DNA of 64,000 nt from Paucibacter aquatile (GCF_002885975.1 NZ_POSP01000001.1:496001-560000), one strand, 5' to 3'; shown: positions 1 through 9,753, numbered from the stretch's first letter. Made by a program: numbers and translations. Notes: generated from the letters alone by a model not told the origin.

Positions 1-490
1 TCCCATGAAGAACGGCCAGCCCGACCGGGCGCTGCGCATCGACACCAAGAGCTACAAGCTCTACACGCGGGCTGACGCCGGCCTGAGCTGGGACGGCCAG
101 CGCTTCACCGGCCCCGAGCGGCCGCTGGAGCTGGTGGCCATGCGCGGCTACGCCATCATCGATGAGCTGCGCAAGCTGCCCGGCGTGAGCGTGTCCGAGG
201 TGGACCGAGCCGAGGTCGCGTTCCGCATGCTGCTGGCAGGGCGCGCTCATGGCTTTGCCCAGCTCAGCGAAGCGGCCGAGCATGTGCTGCGCAACACGCC
301 CGAATTCGACCGCGCCATCGTCAAGCTGGAGCCACCGCTGATGAGCAAGGACTACTTCCTGCAGATCAGCCATGCCTTCCACCAGCGCCACCCCAAGCTC
401 AGCGCCCGCATCTGGCGGGCCCTGGGCGAGATCCGCCAGGGCGAGCAGGAGCGGCTGGTGGCCAAATACCTGAAGCTGAGTGCGGATTGA
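1..490 (+). CDS. periplasmic solute-binding protein, C-terminal part (5' cut by window edge)
   Basis: The frame is open from the first base and ends at TGA 488-490. An ATG at position 5 is internal, so the true start lies upstream. The visible 160 or so residues resemble the second half of a family 3 extracellular solute-binding protein. They include a segment reading ELRKLPGVSV, a central LLAGRAHGFAQL and a late PPLMSKDYFLQISHAF, as in amino-acid-binding-like periplasmic proteins that need not have a cognate permease. The ligand cannot be inferred. No transport genes follow on this strand. The family call rests on general resemblance and is moderate. Confidence 0.55.
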   Translation, partial: PMKNGQPDRALRIDTKSYKLYTRADAGLSWDGQRFTGPERPLELVAMRGYAIIDELRKLPGVSVSEVDRAEVAFRMLLAGRAHGFAQLSEAAEHVLRNTPEFDRAIVKLEPPLMSKDYFLQISHAFHQRHPKLSARIWRALGEIRQGEQERLVAKYLKLSAD

Positions 491-929
491 GCGCCCCTTC
501 ACACACACTCTTTCTTTCTCTCGGTTGCAGGGGCTTGATCGTCTGGGCTTCGGCCGGCCGCTCGTGAGCGACTGGGTTCTGGTGCAGGGAGGCTGACTGC
601 TGGGGAGCCCGCTGCAGACGGACTTGAGGAATCTACGAAAGGGCAGGGCCGTGGATATGGGCCTGGAGCTGAACGCGAACAAGCGGCTTTTGTTTCGGCG
701 CGTCGCCAGACTCGGCGGCGGTCGCTTCGGGGCTGCCGGCCACCAAGGCCAGGGCCAGGATGGGCGCCCAAACGGGCGCCAGTAACACCTGCTTACCGCT
801 GAAATAGTTTGTCATGTGAACTGCTGAAACGTCTTGCCTGCTCGGCGATGGACGCGAGTCTAGGCAGGGGTTTCGCAGCTTTCAGCTCCCCCAAAGTGAG
901 GGTTCCGACGAACGGTCGGCCGGCTCGGT
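491..929. other. 439-bp intergenic stretch, no confident gene
   Basis: It lies between the convergent ends of the solute-binding protein and the downstream lipoprotein. The only coding candidate is a 60-residue minus-strand frame at 633-815. It starts MTNYFSGKQVLLAPVW and looks like a signal peptide ending near ATAAES, followed by a short polar tail. It has no clear ribosome binding site. A tiny secreted protein is possible, but a random frame in GC-rich DNA is equally likely. No terminator hairpin stands out. Confidence 0.35.
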
Positions 930-1700
930 TCAGCGGCCGTCTTGCGGGCCGTAAAGCATCAGGCCGGCCAGGGCGCAGGCCATGGGTTCGCGTTGATCGG
1001 CAGGCAGCTGGCGCTGCTGCCAGATGCGGCCCGGGTGCAGCACCTCGACGGCGGCGATGGAGCTGCCGCGCAGGCTGTCGACGCGGTAGCCCAGGGCCGG
1101 GGATTTGAGGCTTTGTTCGACCGGCATGCCGTTCTGGGTGCGGCGTTCGGCGATCTGGCTCATGCGGTACTCGGCGCCGCCGACGTAGAGCCGGCCCTCC
1201 AGCGGCTTCCACTCGTCCTTGAGCTCCAGGCGCACGGTCTGTGCGCCATGGCGGCAGCTGCAGTCCAGCGTGGCCTTGTTGTTCTCGAGTTGCATGCCGA
1301 TCTTCAGGCCTTGCTCCTTGGCGCGGTATTCGCAGCTGCCGTCCCAATCGCGCTGACCCTTGAAGCGGTAGCTGAAGCCTTGCTTCTGGGTCTTGCTGCT
1401 GAAGAGGCCCAGCGAGCTGCTGTCGCTGCTGGTCCAGCCGCGCTTGACATGGCTGACCTGGTAGGGGCCGACCTGGAAGTCTTCGGCCGCAAACAGGCCT
1501 GTGCCTTTGGCGCGGGCGCCGACATCGAGCACCTCAGCCGTTTGGTCCAGATCGCCGGGTGCGGCCATGCGTGTGGGCGTGGTGACGCAGGCACTCAAGC
1601 CCACCAAGGTCGCCAGCAAGGCCGTCAGCGAGGCGGGTCGCCCCAGGGCCGGGGCGGGGCGGTGGGGCAGGGTTGGGGAAAAGGGTGCGTTGGCGCTCAT
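930..1700 (-). CDS. hypothetical lipoprotein, 256 aa
   Basis: The sequence shows an N-terminal leader ending in a lipobox (LVGLSAC, Cys38), so export and lipidation are predicted. The mature part, about 218 residues, is rich in polar residues and contains cysteines at the C-E-Y-R and C-S-C-R positions. It looks like a compact beta-rich domain. No known family was recognised. It is transcribed away from the M16 protease gene, with a 303-bp divergent region between them. The start was chosen because it precedes a plausible signal peptide; the ATG codons just downstream would shorten the leader. Confidence 0.6.
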   Translation of the reverse strand: MSANAPFSPTLPHRPAPALGRPASLTALLATLVGLSACVTTPTRMAAPGDLDQTAEVLDVGARAKGTGLFAAEDFQVGPYQVSHVKRGWTSSDSSSLGLFSSKTQKQGFSYRFKGQRDWDGSCEYRAKEQGLKIGMQLENNKATLDCSCRHGAQTVRLELKDEWKPLEGRLYVGGAEYRMSQIAERRTQNGMPVEQSLKSPALGYRVDSLRGSSIAAVEVLHPGRIWQQRQLPADQREPMACALAGLMLYGPQDGR

Positions 1701-2003
1701 GGTGTCGAGGTGCGGTTGGTATTGCCAGATGGGCTCGGACGGGGCGCAGTGTCGCCTGCGGATCCGCTTTGTGAACTCCTGTGATGGCCAGGCTCAGGTA
1801 AGTATCGTTTTCTGAACTTTTGTGGAGCTTGCCGCGCCGTGGCGGGCGGAGGCGGCCGATGCATCCTTCAGAATGCCGCCACGGGCCGCCTGTCGTGGCT
1901 CGCGGTTTTGCGCGCCGCTCGCATGCTCGCGTTTCGCTTGCGAATATGTTTGGCGGCCTGGTTTTTTCTGTGCCGGCTGGATCCGGCAGATTGGTCTTTC
2001 CTC
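1701..2003. other. divergent promoter region between lipoprotein and M16 protease
   Basis: This 303-bp stretch must carry promoters for both flanking genes. The plus-strand frame of the protease stays open back to about 1839, but the extra residues are unlike a signal peptide, so the start was set at 2004. A 5+5 palindrome (TTCGC, TT, GCGAA) lies at 1933-1944. No clear -35/-10 pair was seen. Confidence 0.4.
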
Positions 2004-4841
2004 ATGCACATGCCCACTCGTTTCCGTGTTTCGGCCTTGTTGCTGGCCTGCAGCCTGGTGTGGCTGCCGGTTCAGCTGGCTTCGGCTCAGGCTGCGGCCC
2101 CGGCGGCCAAGTCCAGCAAGGCCGGCAGCGGCGGCAAAATTGCCAAGCCCGTGCCAGCCCCTGCGGCCCGGGCGGCGGCGCCCGCCGCGGTGCTGAAGGC
2201 CGAGTTTGTGCGCGAGCTCGGCGGCATCGAAGAGTACCGCCTGCCCAATGGCTTGCAGATCCTGCTCTTCCCCGATGAGGCGCAGAGCACAACCACGGTC
2301 AACATCACCTACCGGGTGGGGAGCCGCCACGAAAGCCAGGGCGAGTTCGGCATGGCCCATCTGCTCGAGCATCTGGTCTTCAAGGGCACGCCCACGCACC
2401 GCGACATTCCCGGTGCCTTCGCCGAGCGTGGCGTGCGTTTCAACGGCACCACCACCAGCGACCGCACCAATTACTTCGCCTCTTTCAATGCCAACGAGGA
2501 CACCCTGGCCTATGTGCTGGGCCTGGAGGCGGACCGAATGGTCAACAGCTTCATCGCCAAGTCCGACCTGGACAAGGAGATGAGCGTGGTGCGCAATGAG
2601 TTCGAGCGCGGCGAGACCGAGCCCATGCAAGTGCTGTTCAAGCGCGTGCAATCGGTGGCCTACGACTGGCACCCGTACGGCAATTCGACCATCGGCCCCA
2701 AGAGCGACATCGAGAACGTGCCGATCGAGCGTCTGCAGGCTTTTTACAAGCGCTTCTACCGGCCCGACAACGCCACGGTGCTGGTGGCCGGGCGCTTTGA
2801 CAAGGCGGCCGTGCTGCAGCGCATTGCCGCGCAGTTCGGCCCGCTGGTCAGGCCAGCGCAAGCCCTGCCCGTGCTGTACACCGAAGAGCCGGCTCAGGAC
2901 GGCGAGCGCACGGTCACCGTGCGCCGCGTCGGTGGCCAGCCCACGGTGCTGGCTTACTACCATGTGCCTGCCATCTCGCATGCCGATTCGGCGCCGCTGC
3001 TGGTGCTCAGCCTGCTGATGTCCATGCCGCCCAGCGGCCAGCTCTACAAGGAGCTGGTGGAGAGCAAGCTGGCCATCAACGCCGGCCTGTTTGGCCTGGG
3101 GCAGGCGGCGCCCGGCGGCATCTCGGCCATGGCCATACCAGCCGCGCAGGCCGACAGCGAGAAGGTGGAAAAACTGCTGCTCGATCTGGTCGAAGGCCGG
3201 GCCGGCAAGCCCTTTGAGGAGAGCGAGTTGCAGCGCGTGCGCGAGGTGGCGCTGAACTCCTACCGCCAGCAGATGAAGAAGCCTGAGGCCTTGATCCAGC
3301 AGATCTCCGGCCTCCTGGGTGCCGGAGATTGGCGCCTGCTGTTCCAGCTGATGGAAGACCTGCCGCGTGTGACCCTGGCCGATGTGGAGCGGGTGCGCAA
3401 GGCCTATCTGCTGCCGGCCAACCGCACTCTGGGCCGCTTTGTGCCGTCCAAGGAGGTCACCCGGGTGGAGATCCCGGCGGCCCCGCCGCTCGATCAACGT
3501 CTGGCCGAGCTCAAGGGCCCGCCCAAGCTGGAGGATGGCGAGCGCTTCGATCCCACCCCCGAGCATCTGGCCGAGCGCACGCGGCGCACCGTGCTGCCCA
3601 GCGGCATCGAGTTGCAGACCCTGGCCAAGCGCACCCGTGGCAACACCGTCCATCTGCAGCTGCAGCTGCGCTGGGGCGAGCGCGAGCCGACCTTTGCCCG
3701 GCGCGGCACCGGCTGGGTCGGTGAGCTGATGTTCGAAGGCAGCCAGGGCCTGGACAAGCAGGCGCTGCAGGACCGACTGATCCGCCTCAAGGCCGGCCTG
3801 TCCATCGGCGGTGCCGACCAGGGCGCCACCATCAACCTCACGGCCGAGAAGGACAGCCTGCTCGAAGCCCTGGCCATCGTGGCCGATCTGCTGCAGCGGC
3901 CGCTGCTGCCGGCCGATGCCTTCGAACGCGTGGTCAAGCGCCATATCGCCGCGCTGGAGGGCTCGCGCCTGGAGCTGGAAACCCTGCGTCAGGAAGCCAC
4001 CCGCGAGCACTACAACTTTGCCCTCGGCGTGGTGCAAGGCCATCCGGACTACCAGCTCAGCGTCAACCAGCGCCTGGCCGAGGTGAAGGCGATTCGCCTC
4101 GACGATGTACGCAGCTTCCACGCCGATTACTGGTCGGCCAACGAGGCGCGCGTCACCGCCGTCGGTGCTCTGCCTGAGGGCCTGGATGCGGCGGTCGAGC
4201 AGCTCTTCGGTCGTTGGAAGAAACCCGCTGCCGCGCGCTTTGTGCGTTATGAGGGTCGGCATGTGGACATCCCCGCGGCCCGCTTTGACGTCAGGGCCAA
4301 GGACAAGGCCAATGCGATTTTGCGCATGCGACTGGAGTTTCCGCTCAATGAGCTGGACCCTGACTACTTCCCTCTGATGCTGGCCACCCAGGTCTTCGGC
4401 GCCGGTGGCATGGAAAGCCGGCTGGCGGCGCGCGTGCGCCAGCAGGAAGGTCTGAGCTACGGCATCGGCGCCTCGCTGGGCGTGCCGCGCTGGGGCAATG
4501 ACGCCACCCTGTCCATCGGCGGCAGCTTCGCACCGCAGAACCGCGACAAGGTGCTGGCCCTGGTGGACGAAGAGCTGGCCCGCATGGCGAGCGAAGGCAT
4601 CAGCGAGGCCGAGCTGGCACGCGCCAAGCAGAATGTGCTGGAGGCGCGCCTGCAGGGCCGCAGCGACGACGGCCAGCTGACCGCCTCACTGGGCCACCTG
4701 GCCGAGCGTGGCGAGGGCTGGGCCGCCGTGGCGCAGCGCGAGGCGCAGATCCGCGCCGTCACGCTGGAGCAGGCCAATGCCGCTTGGGCACGCCACATCC
4801 GCCGCGAGCGCTTTGTGGTGTCCACGGCGGGAGACTTTTGA
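2004..4841 (+). CDS. tandem M16 family zinc metallopeptidase, exported
   Basis: The 945-residue protein begins with a Sec signal peptide (MHMPTRFRVSALLLACSL, ending near LASAQA), so it should act in the periplasm. The N-terminal M16 unit carries the inverted zinc motif H119-L-L-E-H123. Glu199 in NEFE lies exactly 76 residues after H123, the spacing expected for the third ligand. The second unit starts at about residue 500 and lacks HxxEH (GELMFEG at the matching place). It keeps the Arg/Tyr signature near its end (ESRLAARVRQQEGLSYG). One active plus one inactive half is the pitrilysin / PqqL-like layout on one chain. The substrate is unknown; such enzymes degrade peptides inside a closed chamber. 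An in-frame ATG at 2010 is an alternative start. Confidence 0.9.
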   Translation: MHMPTRFRVSALLLACSLVWLPVQLASAQAAAPAAKSSKAGSGGKIAKPVPAPAARAAAPAAVLKAEFVRELGGIEEYRLPNGLQILLFPDEAQSTTTVNITYRVGSRHESQGEFGMAHLLEHLVFKGTPTHRDIPGAFAERGVRFNGTTTSDRTNYFASFNANEDTLAYVLGLEADRMVNSFIAKSDLDKEMSVVRNEFERGETEPMQVLFKRVQSVAYDWHPYGNSTIGPKSDIENVPIERLQAFYKRFYRPDNATVLVAGRFDKAAVLQRIAAQFGPLVRPAQALPVLYTEEPAQDGERTVTVRRVGGQPTVLAYYHVPAISHADSAPLLVLSLLMSMPPSGQLYKELVESKLAINAGLFGLGQAAPGGISAMAIPAAQADSEKVEKLLLDLVEGRAGKPFEESELQRVREVALNSYRQQMKKPEALIQQISGLLGAGDWRLLFQLMEDLPRVTLADVERVRKAYLLPANRTLGRFVPSKEVTRVEIPAAPPLDQRLAELKGPPKLEDGERFDPTPEHLAERTRRTVLPSGIELQTLAKRTRGNTVHLQLQLRWGEREPTFARRGTGWVGELMFEGSQGLDKQALQDRLIRLKAGLSIGGADQGATINLTAEKDSLLEALAIVADLLQRPLLPADAFERVVKRHIAALEGSRLELETLRQEATREHYNFALGVVQGHPDYQLSVNQRLAEVKAIRLDDVRSFHADYWSANEARVTAVGALPEGLDAAVEQLFGRWKKPAAARFVRYEGRHVDIPAARFDVRAKDKANAILRMRLEFPLNELDPDYFPLMLATQVFGAGGMESRLAARVRQQEGLSYGIGASLGVPRWGNDATLSIGGSFAPQNRDKVLALVDEELARMASEGISEAELARAKQNVLEARLQGRSDDGQLTASLGHLAERGEGWAAVAQREAQIRAVTLEQANAAWARHIRRERFVVSTAGDF

Positions 4842-4846
4842 CGGGC

Positions 4847-5839
4847 TCAGAACCAGGGCGCCATTCGTTCGGGATAGTCGCGCGGCAGGATGTGGCCGCC
4901 GGGGAAACGCAGGTGCTGTTTGGCGGCGCCGGGCATCGCGTCGAACAGGGCCTGGTTCTGCGCGGCGCTGGCGTACTCGTCATCCTCGGCGCTGAGCAGC
5001 CAGAGCTTCTTCTTGCCCGCGAGCCCCGGGAGAAAGCGCTGCGGTGACACGGCGGCCACCTTGTCGTCCAGATGCGGCGGCACGATGGCGGCCACTGCGG
5101 TAACGCGTGGCTCCAGGCTGCTCAGGATCAGCGCCATCTGCCCGCCCATGCTGTAGCCGGTGAGTTGCACCCGGCTGGCGTCGATCTGCGGCTGCGGCAG
5201 CAGCCAGTCCAGCAGCAGGCGGTAGTCCTTGATGCTGTCGATGATCATCTGCTCATAGGGCTCGCGCTTGCCCCACAGGTCCATATCGCGCATCAGGTCG
5301 AGCACGCTGTAGTCGAGGTTCTTGCGCTCGCCATGGCGGCGTGCGTCCAGGGCCAGCACGGCATAGCCTTGTTTCAAGGCCAGCTCGGTGACGAGGTGGG
5401 TGTGCTCCAGGGTTTCGCCGCCCTTGTAGCTTGCTTGCCACCAGCGCATATGGCTGCGCCCCAGCCCATGCATGGCGACCAGCAGGGGAAACGGCGCCTT
5501 GGCCTGGGCCGGATCGCTGGGGTACTGGATACGGCCGTTGACCGCCGCGCCGTCGAAGCTGATGAAGCGAATCTCCTGCGCGAGCGGGCCCAGGGCGCGC
5601 AGCTGCGGCGTGATCGGCACGGCGCCGGCATGGGCGTAGCGCGCGGCCAGGTCCTGGGCGCTGGGCTGGTAGGGGCGCAGGGCAAACAGCTGCCACCACA
5701 GCAGTCCGAGCAAGAGGGTCAGCCCCAGCAGGGCCAGACCGCCTCTTGCGAGACGGCGTGGCCATTGGCGGCCGGGCCGTGGATGTGGAGTTGGGAGGCC
5801 GGGCAAACCCGGGCGCATGGGGTGGCTGTGGCTGTTCAT
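4847..5839 (-). CDS. membrane-anchored alpha/beta hydrolase
   Basis: The 330-residue protein has a basic N-terminus and one hydrophobic segment at about residues 33-50 (LALLGLTLLLGLLWWQLFAL), so it is probably anchored with the enzyme outside. The hydrolase domain shows the oxyanion strand with MHGLGRS, the nucleophile elbow GYSMGG, an acid in LSAEDDEY and the final histidine in FPGGHILP. This is a dienelactone-hydrolase / esterase-like fold. The substrate cannot be predicted. Its end is only 5 bp from the end of the convergent M16 gene. It lies 117 bp downstream of the di-haem cytochrome gene on the same strand and could share its transcript. Confidence 0.8.
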   Translation of the reverse strand: MNSHSHPMRPGLPGLPTPHPRPGRQWPRRLARGGLALLGLTLLLGLLWWQLFALRPYQPSAQDLAARYAHAGAVPITPQLRALGPLAQEIRFISFDGAAVNGRIQYPSDPAQAKAPFPLLVAMHGLGRSHMRWWQASYKGGETLEHTHLVTELALKQGYAVLALDARRHGERKNLDYSVLDLMRDMDLWGKREPYEQMIIDSIKDYRLLLDWLLPQPQIDASRVQLTGYSMGGQMALILSSLEPRVTAVAAIVPPHLDDKVAAVSPQRFLPGLAGKKKLWLLSAEDDEYASAAQNQALFDAMPGAAKQHLRFPGGHILPRDYPERMAPWF

Positions 5840-5956
5840 GGGCGCAGATTAGCCAGCCGCTTGTGAGTTGGATGTGAAGTGCCCGCCTGCTGCAGCACGT
5901 CACTGTGCCCGCTGCCGCCGCCCGGCGCGCTGCCGGGCGGGGGATTGCACACGAGT

Positions 5957-7786
5957 TCACAAGGACTTCAGATACTCCAGCAGCGCTCGCTTCTGTGCCT
6001 CGTCCAGCGTGGTGCCGAAGAGGTGGCCGCTGTTGCTGTTGCCGGGCAGGCGGGTGTCGAAGCGCGACGGGCCTCGGGCGGTGTCGAAGCCCACGCGTTG
6101 CGGATCGAACTCGCGGCTGCCGACCTGGAACTGGCGTGGCCGCTGCTCCACCGGCTGTAGCAGATCCCAGAGCGTCGGCACCGAGCCGTTGTGCAGATAG
6201 GGCGCGGTGGCCCAGATGCCGTTGAGCGGCCGGGCCTTGTAGATGGCATTCGGGGTCGGCGTCGGGCTGGCTTCCGCGGCGGCCGCCTGGGCTGCAGCTG
6301 GCTGGGCCTTGGGGTTGAGGACCTGTTGCAGCAGCTCGGCGCTGGGGCGCGGGGTGGCCGGGCGGGCGTTGCGCTGGGCGGCGCTGCCGCGCAACTCGTC
6401 CTGCAGCTGGGCCTCGTACTGGCTGATCAGCGCGGCCAGGGTCGCATCCAGATCGCCGAACAGCACCCCGGTCGCCGCCTGCACTGTCAGCGCGCCACCG
6501 CCGGCCTCGGCGCCGTAGCGCTGAAAGCTCGGAAAGGCCAGCGTGCCCTGCAGCGGCCCGGTCTTGGCCATGCGCATGGCAGCGGCCGTGGCCATGGCCG
6601 GATCGGTGCCGACATCGCGCATCTGTGCCGTGATGCGGCGGAAGGGGTCTTTGCGATCGATCACCGCATGGCAGCTGATGCATTGGTTCTGGTAGATCTG
6701 CTGGCCGCGCTGTACCAGGCTGGCGTCCAGCGGACCCAGCGCTTTCTCGTACCACTGTGGGGACCAGAGGCTGCGCACCCAGCCTTCGAGCTGGCCCAGC
6801 TGGCGGATGTCCACATGGTTGGGGTAGCGGCAGCCGTCCTTGCCGCAGTCGTTCACGCCGAGGCCGCCGAACACGCCCAGCACCTCGCCCACATTGCGGG
6901 TCAGCTCACCCAGGCCGAAGGGGCCGTTGGGGGCGGAGCCGTTCCACTGCACCTTGTCATGCTGGGGTGTGTCCCAGATGAAGGGGTAGGACACGGGGGC
7001 ATCGGGCGCCTGGGCATTGCCGGGCTGCTGCAGGGCCACGACCAGCACCTCGTTGAAGATATTGCCGAAGGCGTCCAGCCGCGCGTGGCCTGCCGGGAAG
7101 CTGGGGGTGTTCAGTGTCAGGCGCTGGCGGCTGTCCTTGGCTTGTTGGCCCAGCGCAAGGCGCAGGGCCTGTTTCTGGGTCTCACTGGCGCCGGGGCCCA
7201 GCACGGCTTTGGCAAAGCGCTCGAACTTGGCCGTATCGGCCCAGGTGGCCTCCAGGGCGGCGACCAGCTCACGGAAGAAGAGGTTGAAATCGGCCATGGA
7301 CGGGCCGCCGTCGATGCGCAGGCCGACGCCGCGCAGATTGACCTGGCTGGTGTGGCAGGCGGCACAAGTCAGGCCCAGCCAGGCCTGGGTTTGCGGCCCT
7401 TGGGTCTGGGCAAAGCCTACGGGCAGGCCGTCGTGGTTCCAGCGGCCCGGCCCGGGCTTGGCGGGCAGATAGCCCAGGCGCTCGATATTGGCGTTGCTGC
7501 GAAAGGGCTGGCTGTTGCCGGCTTGCTCCAGGGCCAGAAACCAGGTGTAGGGCACGATGCGCGAACCCTGGGTGCTGAACCAGAAGGCCATTTGCGTGGC
7601 CTCGTCCCAGCCCTGATCCAGATTGAGCACCTGCTCCGGGCCCACGGCATCGGGCACCGGCGTGCCGTCGGACATCGGCGTGATGGGGGCGCAGGCGATC
7701 AGCGCAAGCATCAGGGACAGGGACAGGGACAGGGTCAGCGGGAGCGCCAGAGGCCGGACCCGGCGTGCTTTCGTGGAGACTTTCAT
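5957..7786 (-). CDS. RoxA-like di-haem cytochrome c lipoprotein
   Basis: The 609-residue product starts at the ATG whose leader MKVSTKARRVRPLALPLTL ends in a lipobox (LALIAC). Two haem c motifs are visible, C141-A-A-C-H145 and C369-I-S-C-H373. The N-terminal domain (SQGSRIVPYTWFLALE-type text, then WNHDGLPVGF before the first haem) and the late APYLHNGSVPTLWDLL motif match the large di-haem family that includes rubber oxygenase RoxA and the MauG/cytochrome-c-peroxidase relatives. It probably does oxidative or electron-transfer chemistry at the periplasmic face. True rubber cleavage is not shown by the sequence. The leader contains a short SLSLSLS run encoded by repeated GGACAG on the plus strand. 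The lipase gene lies 89 bp upstream. Confidence 0.75.
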   Translation of the reverse strand: MKVSTKARRVRPLALPLTLSLSLSLMLALIACAPITPMSDGTPVPDAVGPEQVLNLDQGWDEATQMAFWFSTQGSRIVPYTWFLALEQAGNSQPFRSNANIERLGYLPAKPGPGRWNHDGLPVGFAQTQGPQTQAWLGLTCAACHTSQVNLRGVGLRIDGGPSMADFNLFFRELVAALEATWADTAKFERFAKAVLGPGASETQKQALRLALGQQAKDSRQRLTLNTPSFPAGHARLDAFGNIFNEVLVVALQQPGNAQAPDAPVSYPFIWDTPQHDKVQWNGSAPNGPFGLGELTRNVGEVLGVFGGLGVNDCGKDGCRYPNHVDIRQLGQLEGWVRSLWSPQWYEKALGPLDASLVQRGQQIYQNQCISCHAVIDRKDPFRRITAQMRDVGTDPAMATAAAMRMAKTGPLQGTLAFPSFQRYGAEAGGGALTVQAATGVLFGDLDATLAALISQYEAQLQDELRGSAAQRNARPATPRPSAELLQQVLNPKAQPAAAQAAAAEASPTPTPNAIYKARPLNGIWATAPYLHNGSVPTLWDLLQPVEQRPRQFQVGSREFDPQRVGFDTARGPSRFDTRLPGNSNSGHLFGTTLDEAQKRALLEYLKSL

Positions 7787-7875
7787 GTGTCGTGCTTTCC
7801 TCATGCCCCAATCGCTGCAGCAGGGGCCGGAGCGCAAACCTGGGGCATGGACAGGTGTGCGGCGGCCGTGCGGAA

Positions 7876-9567
7876 TCAGTCGAACATGGACGTCAGCATT
7901 TGCGCATTGCTGAGGCCGCCCTGGTTGCCCAGGGTCGAGTCCGAGGCCAGGCACCAGCAGCTCAGATGCGCGAGCGCATTGACCAGGGTGGCCGAGAGCT
8001 CCAGTTGGGTGAAGGTGTTGTAGCGCGGGAAGTTGCCGCCGCTTTCCAGCTCCAGCGCGGCACGCACGTCGAAGGGCAGGGCCTTCCACCAGCTGCTGAC
8101 GAAATCGTTGTAGACCCAGAGCAGCTCGACGCTGTCCTGCGCCGGCACGTCGAACCAGTCATTGGCCAGCACCGGCAGGCGCTGGCGGAACAGGATGGCG
8201 CCGCCGGCCTGGCGCGCCGCAAACAGGCCCGCCTGCAACTGGGCAAAGGCCTGGCGCGCAAAGACCTGGTTGTGGCGGTACAGCCGTGCCGCCCCTTGCC
8301 CCGGCTGCTGCGCGCTGTAGGGCAGATAGCCCAGGCCGGGCTGGAAGGGCTGCAGGCCGAACAGCGGCGGCAGGTCGTCCGACAGCACGATGTCACCGCT
8401 CGCGGGGTCACGGCTGATGGCCTGGTCGGTGTTGACGCAGACGATCAGCCGCCGCAGCCCGCGCGCCAGCAAGGCATTCAGGCCCAGGTTCTCCAGGCTG
8501 CCGCCATCGGCGAAACGGTAGTGCAGGGTGTCTTGCTCGGCCCGCTCTGCCACCGGCCAGTAGGGGTAGCGAGGCACCAGGCCGGAGAGCACGGGGTACT
8601 GCTCCTCCAGCATCTGGGCAAAGGCGGCACTGCTGCAGCCGGCGATGTCGTTGAGCGCAAAAGGCCGCGCGGGCCTGCCACTGCTGACCCAGCCGCCTCC
8701 GTTCGCCTCGCCCAGGTAGCGGCCGCCCATGGCAAAGGCGTCCAGCAGGCCGCCGCCGATGGCGCCCTGCTGGCTGGGTTGGGCCGGGAAGTTGTGGCGC
8801 ACGCCGAGCTGGAAGTTGCACTCGAAGGGGATGAGGTCGGCATCCGGCCCGTCATTGCTGAAGAGGGCCGTGTTGAAGATGGCAAAGGGCCGCGCCCGCT
8901 CCACGCACAGAAAACTGCCGGGCTTGAGACCGGGGTTGTGCGCCAGGATGCCGTTCTGGCCCTGCAGATAGCGCCGGGTCCACGTGAAGTAACGTGGGTC
9001 ATGGCCGCTGGCATCGGGCTGCCACAGGCCGTAGGGCTTGAACACCTGCTCGCCGATCAGGCCCTGCCAGAGCTCGTCGTTGGCATAGCCATGGCGCTCC
9101 TTCAGCGTCAGGATGGCGTCGAGGTCGCGCCACAAGCCCAGCCGGGTCGGTACCTCGCCGAGGTTGTGGGGGGGCAGGTGGTCCAGCCGGTGGGGGCCGA
9201 TCAGCAAGCTCAGCTGGCTGGGGTCCAGCACGGGCTGGCCGAGAAAATCATCGTCGCTGATGTGCTCGGGCAGGTAGGTGAACAGGCTGTTGGCCCAGCT
9301 GCCGCCCGAGACCGAGGAGATCACGAAGAGCTCATCGAGCTTGCCCAGCCAGCGCAGCGCCCGCAGCTGGCCCATGGCGCAACTCAGGGCCCGGCTGCCA
9401 CCACCCGAGAGGCACAGCCCGACGGCGCCCGGTACCGCTTGAGGCAGGCCTTCAAGCCCGTCACCGGGGTGCTGTCTGTCCGCAGGATTGGGGATGGGCG
9501 CCGTGCCCAGCGTTTGCGAGCCACGCGCCAAGACGGTGATACCCGCCACCAAGCGATTGCTGTCCAT
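7876..9567 (-). CDS. patatin / cPLA2-like phospholipase
   Basis: The 563-residue protein carries the patatin-type glycine-rich oxyanion loop (LCLSGGGSRAL), a nucleophile elbow of the S-x-S-G-G type (ISSVSGGSW) and the partner aspartate in a D-G-G motif (FADGGSLENLGL). This Ser-Asp dyad is typical of patatin and cytosolic phospholipase A2. The long insert between the motifs fits the cPLA2/lysophospholipase branch. No signal peptide is seen, so it is probably cytoplasmic or effector-like. ATG 9567 was chosen because AGGGAG lies 8 bases before it; the upstream in-frame GTG at 9576 directly abuts that site. It is followed by the di-haem cytochrome gene on the same strand. Confidence 0.8.
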   Translation of the reverse strand: MDSNRLVAGITVLARGSQTLGTAPIPNPADRQHPGDGLEGLPQAVPGAVGLCLSGGGSRALSCAMGQLRALRWLGKLDELFVISSVSGGSWANSLFTYLPEHISDDDFLGQPVLDPSQLSLLIGPHRLDHLPPHNLGEVPTRLGLWRDLDAILTLKERHGYANDELWQGLIGEQVFKPYGLWQPDASGHDPRYFTWTRRYLQGQNGILAHNPGLKPGSFLCVERARPFAIFNTALFSNDGPDADLIPFECNFQLGVRHNFPAQPSQQGAIGGGLLDAFAMGGRYLGEANGGGWVSSGRPARPFALNDIAGCSSAAFAQMLEEQYPVLSGLVPRYPYWPVAERAEQDTLHYRFADGGSLENLGLNALLARGLRRLIVCVNTDQAISRDPASGDIVLSDDLPPLFGLQPFQPGLGYLPYSAQQPGQGAARLYRHNQVFARQAFAQLQAGLFAARQAGGAILFRQRLPVLANDWFDVPAQDSVELLWVYNDFVSSWWKALPFDVRAALELESGGNFPRYNTFTQLELSATLVNALAHLSCWCLASDSTLGNQGGLSNAQMLTSMFD

Positions 9568-9753
9568 GGTCTGCACTCCCTGTGCGGCAAGGGGGCGGTA
9601 TGGGCTCTCGTCTTGCCTGACCGTGAACTTAGGCGGCGCGCCAGCGTTTGTCCATCTGGCAGAACTTACAGCCAGACAGCCCGGGGTGACTGCGTGTAAG
9701 CGTGGCGCTGTCGTCCCGCAAACCCCTGCGCTGCTGCCCTCCTGGGCTTGCCT

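Noticed and set aside
633..815. 60-residue signal-peptide-like frame
   Set aside because: It has no ribosome binding site and almost no mature part, so it was kept only as a note in the intergenic entry.
1933..1944. TTCGC/GCGAA palindrome as a further copy of the aceE boxes
   Set aside because: It is too short and isolated; it may be chance in GC-rich DNA.
1794..4262. 822-codon open frame antisense to the M16 protease
   Set aside because: It mirrors a well-supported gene. Its protein is rich in Gln, Ala, Gly and His with no family resemblance, as expected from GC3 bias.
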